From NCBI GenBank assembly GCA_964477295.1, contig CAYZEZ010000160.1, positions 1 through 11,235 on the forward strand: a stretch of DNA of 11,235 bases, given 5' to 3'. Below the pieces are notes generated by a model. The model saw nothing but the letters and a program-made list of their open reading frames with translations. It made no database searches and was not told the DNA's origin. Position 1 is the stretch's first letter. Every line of letters starts with the position of its first letter. Shown one piece after another: positions 6,646 to 11,235 of this stretch. This stretch comes from CAYZEZ01 sp964477295 (GTDB lineage Bacteria > Bacteroidota > Bacteroidia > Bacteroidales > SM23-62). The position numbers were made by a program, and so were the translations under genes.

Positions 6646-8010
6646 TTAAAAGTAACTAACCGTTTTTAAATTAACGAATTCCCTTAATCCAAGTTCAGAT
6701 AATTCCCTCCCATATCCCGAAGCTTTTACTCCGCCAAATGGTAGTCCGGGTTCGGATTTCACCATGCCGTTGATGGCCACAGTCCCGGTTTGTATTCCAT
6801 GTGCCACCCGCTGCGCCTGGTCCATATCATTCGTCCACACACTGGCGCCCAATCCAAAGGGTGTATCATTGGCCAGTCCGATAACTGAATCTTCATCACT
6901 GAATTTAAAAATGGGTAACACGGGACCAAACAGCTCCTCCTTGATTATTTCAGAGGAATGGTCCAGGTCAGTGATAATGGTTGGTTCAAGTATAAGGGAA
7001 TCGGGCTGGAATCGCTTGCCTCCGGTTATAATTTTTCCACCTGCCCTCAGCATTTTATCTAATTGTTCCTCAAGTTCGATCAGAAGATCTTTTCTTGCTA
7101 GCGGTCCGATAACAGTTTCAGGATCCATCGGATCACCACATTTTTGATCTTTTACGGCAGCTGTAAATCCTTCAAGGAATTGGTCATAGATGGTGTGCTG
7201 GATGAAAAATCTTTTTGCGGCGATGCAGCTCTGGCCGGTATTTTGAAACCTTGCCATTATACCGGTTTTTATGGCAAGGTCTACATCTGCACTTTCGAAT
7301 ATGATGTAGGGATCGCTTCCTCCCAGTTCAAGGACCGTTTTTTTCCCGGCTTTTCCTGCCAGTTCGGCCAGCTTATTGCCGGCGTAATTGCTTCCGGTAA
7401 GTGTGGCACCCTGAACGGCATTATAGCGGACTACTTTTTCCGTTTGGGAGTAATCGATATAAAGGTTCTGAAAACCACCTTCCGGTAATCCTGCCTCCAG
7501 GAATACTTCTTCCATTGCCGAAGCACAAAGCGGGACATTGGATGCGTGCTTTAAAAGTCCTGTATTCCCGGCAGTTAAATTGGGAACGATAAACCTGAAT
7601 ACCTGCCAGTAAGGGAAATTCCAGGGCATCACGGCGAAGATAACCCCAAGGGGTTCGAACCACACGAAGCTTTCTTTTGCTGTGGATGGTATTGATCGGG
7701 GCTGTAAGAATGTATTCGCGTTTTCTGCAAAATACCTGCAGAGCCATGCACATTTTTTAACTTCAGCCATAGACTGGGAAACAGGTTTTCCCATTTCAGA
7801 TGTGATGAATCCGGCGTGCCTATCGGTATTGGCTTCTATAATTTCTGCCGCCCGGGTGAGTAGTGATATTCTTTCGCTTACATCTGATTTACTCCAGATC
7901 CGGAATGCCTTCCCGGCTTTATCAAGTTTGCCGGCAAGTTCATGATCTGTTATCGTGGCTGCATTATGGAATGTCTCGCCTGAATATGGATTTGTCGATT
8001 GGTAGGGCAT
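6646..8010 (-). CDS. NAD(P)-dependent succinate-semialdehyde dehydrogenase-like aldehyde dehydrogenase (Sad/YneI type)
   Basis: This 454-residue soluble aldehyde dehydrogenase is full length for the short SSADH group. The catalytic set is complete: N131 in PWNFP, E228 in LELGGSDP, nucleophile C262 in NTGQSC, and E359 in EELFGP. K154 in LLKHA and the LTGS loop (204-207) contribute to the cofactor site. The stretches MPWNFPYWQV (128-137), LLKHASNV, QNTGQSCIAAKRF, GDPMDPE and GYGREL..LGLREF closely follow E. coli Sad (YneI), which oxidises succinate semialdehyde to succinate in 4-aminobutyrate and related catabolism. Substrate specificity within this superfamily is hard to read from sequence, so other short-chain aldehydes remain possible. 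No transaminase or GABA gene is nearby. The stop codon lies 3 bp from that of aat on the other strand. The ATG at 8010 lacks an SD and is preceded by a 9-bp tandem repeat. Confidence 0.9.
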   Translation of the reverse strand: MPYQSTNPYSGETFHNAATITDHELAGKLDKAGKAFRIWSKSDVSERISLLTRAAEIIEANTDRHAGFITSEMGKPVSQSMAEVKKCAWLCRYFAENANTFLQPRSIPSTAKESFVWFEPLGVIFAVMPWNFPYWQVFRFIVPNLTAGNTGLLKHASNVPLCASAMEEVFLEAGLPEGGFQNLYIDYSQTEKVVRYNAVQGATLTGSNYAGNKLAELAGKAGKKTVLELGGSDPYIIFESADVDLAIKTGIMARFQNTGQSCIAAKRFFIQHTIYDQFLEGFTAAVKDQKCGDPMDPETVIGPLARKDLLIELEEQLDKMLRAGGKIITGGKRFQPDSLILEPTIITDLDHSSEIIKEELFGPVLPIFKFSDEDSVIGLANDTPFGLGASVWTNDMDQAQRVAHGIQTGTVAINGMVKSEPGLPFGGVKASGYGRELSELGLREFVNLKTVSYF

Positions 8011-8017
8011 AGGAAGA

Positions 8018-8044
8018 ATTGACTAAATTGACTAAATAGACTAA
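8018..8044 (-). repeat. Three tandem 9-bp units just upstream of the dehydrogenase start
   Basis: On the plus strand the units are ATTGACTAA (8018-8026), ATTGACTAA (8027-8035) and ATAGACTAA (8036-8044); on the coding strand they read TTAGTCAAT, TTAGTCAAT, TTAGTCTAT. The array ends 7 bases before the ATG, so it lies in the probable 5' untranslated leader, where an SD would normally be. It could be slipped-strand duplication, an operator, or a leader element; nothing in the sequence decides between these. Confidence 0.75.
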
Positions 8045-8070
8045 AATGTGAAATGCACTTTGAATATACC

Positions 8071-8102
8071 AAAAATGCCTCAATATTTTAAGTATTGAGG
8101 CA
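8071..8102 (-). terminator. Rho-independent terminator of the PKD-protein gene
   Basis: Arms 8076-8085 and 8093-8102 (TGCCTCAATA / TATTGAGGCA) form a perfect 10-bp stem with a 7-nt loop. Read on the minus strand the stem is followed directly by five T (8075-8071). It begins about 30 nt past the stop codon of the PKD-protein gene, the expected position and orientation, and so isolates that gene from the downstream dehydrogenase gene. Confidence 0.85.
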
Positions 8103-8133
8103 CTTAAGGCATTAATTATTCAGGATTTCATTT

Positions 8134-11100
8134 TTACCGGATAATTATCATTTTTGTAATGACTTTATTCCCGGTTATTAACCTGATATGGTAAACACCG
8201 CTGTCGAGATCTTTCCGGTTAAATTCAACCACATGTATTCCTGAACCTTTGTATTCCCTGACGAGTGTTGCAATTTTACGCCCAGCATTATCAAATACAG
8301 AGAGATCAACCTCGCTGTCATTAATAAGTCTGTATACAACATTTGTAATATCCTCAAACGGATTTGGATAGACCTGCAGTGCATTTCCGAGGTCATTAAG
8401 TGAACCGGAACTTACCGGACCAACCTTGATCGTATCACAGTAAGTGTCAGATGATCCTGTTATCGGATTTGAGACGGTCAGACAGGCAGTATAGGTACCT
8501 GGATTCAGATAATTGTGCTTTGGATTCAGGTTAGTAGTATCCGTTTTACCATCACCGAAATCCCACTTCAGCTTGTTGCCATCGCCCAGTGACACACCAA
8601 TGAAATCGACAGGATAGCTATCTGCTTTCAGGTTATCTTCATCGATATCATAAGCAAATCCTGCCTGGATCCCCTGGTTGGCCATGCCTACATTAATCAT
8701 GGCATAATGATGGCTTTTGCAACCGGTTGTCGAGTTTACTGTCGTGAGGTGAACCATGTAGAAATCTGCTTTATCGTAAAGATGGACAGGATTTGGTTCA
8801 TCTTCTAATAACTTTCTATCGCCGAAATCCCAGAACCAACCATCGGGATTACCTAAAGACTTATCGATAAATTTAACACGCATGCTGGCTGAATCGACCG
8901 TAAACCTGAAGTCTGCTAAGCAGTCTTTTCCCTCATCCGGAGCTACCTGGATAAACTTACATTTTGTATTTGGTATATTCCAGTTGTTTACCACAGTCTG
9001 GCAAACCAGATAGTAGCCACCGCCTTCGGGATATGGATGCGTCGGGTTAGCTTCACCAAATACGGGTTCGGTCCAATCCCCAAACTCCCATACATAGTCA
9101 ATAATATTCCCATAGGATTTATCTGTGAAGGTGACTACATTCGATACCGGATCTGCCATATAGATAAAGCCCGCACGGCAGTCTTTCCCTTGTGCACCAA
9201 TCAATATCATTTCTTCGTAATAATCCATACAGTTATCATCTTCGTTGTAGGTGTTCAGTCCGACTGTGAAATATCCCGGTTGTTCGAAAATATGAACAGG
9301 ACTGGCCTTAGTGGAGACCGATCCGTCGCCGAAGAACCACAGGTAATCGGTAACCGATCCAATAGCCTCCGGTTTGAAGTAAGCCTTGTTGGTTACTGAA
9401 TCGATAAAGTAATTGAACCTGGCACGGCAGCTGAGGGTCCCGACCTGTATGGGCTCCTGGTACCAATCCATGCAAAGCCCGGTTTCATCAATAACTGTCA
9501 GTTCTGCAAAATATAATCCCGGTGCCGGGTAAGTATGCGTTGGGCTTTTCTCTACTGAGAATACCCCGTCGCCGAAATTCCAGAAATATTCCACAATGTT
9601 ACCTTTTGACTTATTGGTAAAGGCTACTTTTTTAGTATCAGGGTTAACCGAGTATTCGAAGGATGAACGACAATCAACACTGCCTACCTGGACAAATTCT
9701 GCAATATGGTCGGCGCAATCGTCACTTTTGTTAAATATCGATAATGTGACCAGGTAGAAACCGGGCTGTTCGTATGTGTGAACCGGGTTTTTCCGTGAAG
9801 AAGTAGCCCCGTCCCCGAAATTCCAGAACCAGTCAGTAATGACGCCGGTGGACTTGTCAGAGAATGTGATTGCATTCTTTGCGATGTCAATGAAGTATCC
9901 GAAGCTGGCCTTCATATTGCAGGCATCCACACCCACCGGGACCTGCTTGAGGATTTCTGCCACACAACCTGTATTTGCATCAAATACAATAAGGCGCACA
10001 TCAAATAATCCATTATGAGGGAAGATGTGTTCCGGGTGTCTCATTGATCCGTAGGTTCCATCTCCAAAAGTCCAGTACCATTCTGATACGTTACTTGCAG
10101 ATTGGTCTGTGAAATATCCTGTTCGGCTGGCTTCATCCACAAAGAATGAAAAATCGGCAAAACAGAAATCAAGGTCAGAAGTGCCAACCGAGACCTCTTT
10201 GATTATTTCGGAAAAACATCCTGAGTATTGATCGTAGATAGCCAGGTAAACCTGATAAACGCCCGGTTCAGTATATGTATGCACCGGATCTTGCTCTTCA
10301 GAGAAAGTGCCATCACCAAAATCCCAGAACCTGTCGGCCGCATTTATTGAGGCATCGGTAAACTTCACAGTCTGGGTTAGATCGTTGGCTGTGAATTTAA
10401 AACTGGCACGACAGGTAAGGGTGCCAACCAAAACTTCCTTGCAGATCTGGTGTGCGCAGTTAGTAGCTTTATTAAAAATCGACAGGCATACATTATAAAT
10501 CCCATCATTTGTATAAGTGTGCGTTGGATTTTGAACAGTTGATGTGAACCCATCACCAAAATTCCAGTTCCACTCACTGGCCTCACCCCATGAGAAATCG
10601 GTAAAGGTAGCGGTCTTGCCAGCCACAGAAACATCGAATTTAGCCTGGCAGGTCAGGGTTGCATCCTGAACATAAAACGTTTGCCAGGTCGAATTTTCTC
10701 CGCAACTATTAGAAACAGTGAGGGTTACAACATATTCACCGTTGCGGTCATAAATATGGATGGGATCTCTTGCGAAAGAAGTATTACCGTCTCCAAAATC
10801 CCATTCATAGGAATAAAACTTTGTATATTCATAATCAGAATTGTCGGCATAGAAGTGAACAGGTTCATATCTTGGAACATCCCATTGATCTGTATAGAAA
10901 TTAGCCTTAGGAATATTGTCAGTAGTTACTGATACATATGTATAAATCGTATCAATTCTTCCACAGGAATTAGTAGCTACCACATAGGCATTATAATTCC
11001 CTGGTGCTGAATAGGTATGTACCGGATATTTTTCAGTGCTTGTAAATCCATCCCCGAAATTCCATGCATAGGAACTGCCTCCGGCAATTGTAAACTGAAC

Positions 11101-11235
11101 AGGATCGCCAACGCAGGCAGAAGTATTTCCCGATTCACCATAGTCTGGTAAGTCGTTGAAGATATCTCCAAGCAGGTATTGTCCTCTGTCGGGACAGTAT
11201 TCACTTATATTTGAAAATGAAAGCTGGCCACCTCC
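8134..11235 (-). CDS. Large T9SS-secreted multi-PKD-domain protein (5' truncated)
   Basis: The frame is open to the window edge, so the GTG at 10983 is internal; 1033 residues are visible and the signal peptide and N-terminus are missing. Eleven PKD (Ig-like) domains run from about residue 41 to 940, each with the WxFGDG-type strand followed by NPxHxY, PGxY and a final VxVG. After that comes a C-terminal Por-type sorting domain (about 945-1033) with VYPNPF (955-960), FDNAGR and SGVYHIRL, ending in KMIIIR. That domain sends cargo through the type IX system and is normally removed at the surface, so this is an outer-surface or secreted protein. PKD arrays serve as stalks, adhesins or binding modules; the visible part has no catalytic domain. 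Repeats 3-10 each carry a Cys pair. An intrinsic terminator follows the stop codon. Confidence 0.9.
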   Translation of the reverse strand, partial: GGGQLSFSNISEYCPDRGQYLLGDIFNDLPDYGESGNTSACVGDPVQFTIAGGSSYAWNFGDGFTSTEKYPVHTYSAPGNYNAYVVATNSCGRIDTIYTYVSVTTDNIPKANFYTDQWDVPRYEPVHFYADNSDYEYTKFYSYEWDFGDGNTSFARDPIHIYDRNGEYVVTLTVSNSCGENSTWQTFYVQDATLTCQAKFDVSVAGKTATFTDFSWGEASEWNWNFGDGFTSTVQNPTHTYTNDGIYNVCLSIFNKATNCAHQICKEVLVGTLTCRASFKFTANDLTQTVKFTDASINAADRFWDFGDGTFSEEQDPVHTYTEPGVYQVYLAIYDQYSGCFSEIIKEVSVGTSDLDFCFADFSFFVDEASRTGYFTDQSASNVSEWYWTFGDGTYGSMRHPEHIFPHNGLFDVRLIVFDANTGCVAEILKQVPVGVDACNMKASFGYFIDIAKNAITFSDKSTGVITDWFWNFGDGATSSRKNPVHTYEQPGFYLVTLSIFNKSDDCADHIAEFVQVGSVDCRSSFEYSVNPDTKKVAFTNKSKGNIVEYFWNFGDGVFSVEKSPTHTYPAPGLYFAELTVIDETGLCMDWYQEPIQVGTLSCRARFNYFIDSVTNKAYFKPEAIGSVTDYLWFFGDGSVSTKASPVHIFEQPGYFTVGLNTYNEDDNCMDYYEEMILIGAQGKDCRAGFIYMADPVSNVVTFTDKSYGNIIDYVWEFGDWTEPVFGEANPTHPYPEGGGYYLVCQTVVNNWNIPNTKCKFIQVAPDEGKDCLADFRFTVDSASMRVKFIDKSLGNPDGWFWDFGDRKLLEDEPNPVHLYDKADFYMVHLTTVNSTTGCKSHHYAMINVGMANQGIQAGFAYDIDEDNLKADSYPVDFIGVSLGDGNKLKWDFGDGKTDTTNLNPKHNYLNPGTYTACLTVSNPITGSSDTYCDTIKVGPVSSGSLNDLGNALQVYPNPFEDITNVVYRLINDSEVDLSVFDNAGRKIATLVREYKGSGIHVVEFNRKDLDSGVYHIRLITGNKVITKMIIIR
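8416..11115 (-). repeat. Array of eleven PKD repeats inside the secreted protein
   Basis: The Trp of the WxFGD motif falls at visible residues 58, 145, 224, 304, 388, 471, 552, 633, 716, 802 and 891, a period of 79-89 residues (about 240-265 bp). Repeats 3-10 open with C-x-x-x-F or a variant and carry a second Cys 64-73 residues later, before a VxVG end. Repeats 9 and 10 have FGDW and FGDR instead of FGDG, and repeat 11 lacks the opening Cys. Sequence between repeats has diverged well beyond recent duplication. Confidence 0.85.

Noticed and set aside
10981..10983. GTG at 10983 as the start of the PKD protein
   Set aside because: The frame continues to the window edge and encodes another full PKD motif (WNFGDG, HTY, PGNY) upstream of it.
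8416..11115. Regular 240-265 bp period considered as a CRISPR or DNA-level satellite array
   Set aside because: The period is explained by the protein domain repeat; nucleotide identity between units is low and there are no short identical repeats with unique spacers.

Overview
The window reads as chromosomal DNA of a member of the Bacteroidota. The evidence is a C-terminal type IX secretion (Por) sorting domain on a long PKD-repeat protein, a roughly 790-residue FtsX/MacB-type permease of the kind common in that phylum, a SpoIIE-phosphatase/SiaC-family gene pair, weak or absent Shine-Dalgarno sites, and a few matches to the Bacteroidota -7 element TAnnTTTG. I cannot place it more finely. Base composition is moderate and even across the genes, and I see no transposase, integrase, phage gene, tRNA, rRNA or CRISPR array.

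Layout from left to right. Positions 1-1557 (+) hold the 3' part of a membrane-anchored SpoIIE/PP2C-type phosphatase followed by a complete SiaC-family (DUF1987) phosphoprotein gene. This is a two-gene piece of a SiaABCD-like partner-switching module that probably starts upstream of the window. A perfect 16-bp hairpin (1559-1593) separates it from a convergent small secreted NTF2-like / putative lumazine-binding protein gene (1605-2054, -). Next is a 516-bp non-coding stretch (2055-2570) with GC-rich nested palindromes and repeated CGGGATCT/AGATCCCG words. An eIF-2B alpha/beta/delta-family gene follows (2571-3464, -), then the FtsX-family permease gene (3521-5890, -). Divergent from that is aat, leucyl/phenylalanyl-tRNA-protein transferase (5974-6642, +). 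It converges, with only 3 bp between stop codons, on an aldehyde dehydrogenase of the succinate-semialdehyde (Sad/YneI-like) type (6646-8010, -). A 9-bp unit repeated three times lies just upstream of that start codon. A clear intrinsic terminator (8071-8102) ends the last gene, a very large T9SS-exported protein (8134-11235, -, truncated at the window edge) with eleven visible PKD repeats.

Most of these genes look like unrelated housekeeping or envelope functions that happen to be adjacent. The one clear functional pairing is the phosphatase with the SiaC-like protein. The best leads are that module, the eIF-2B-like protein with Ser at the catalytic Cys position of the related isomerases, and the regularly spaced cysteine pair in most PKD repeats. 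No wholly new system is evident.
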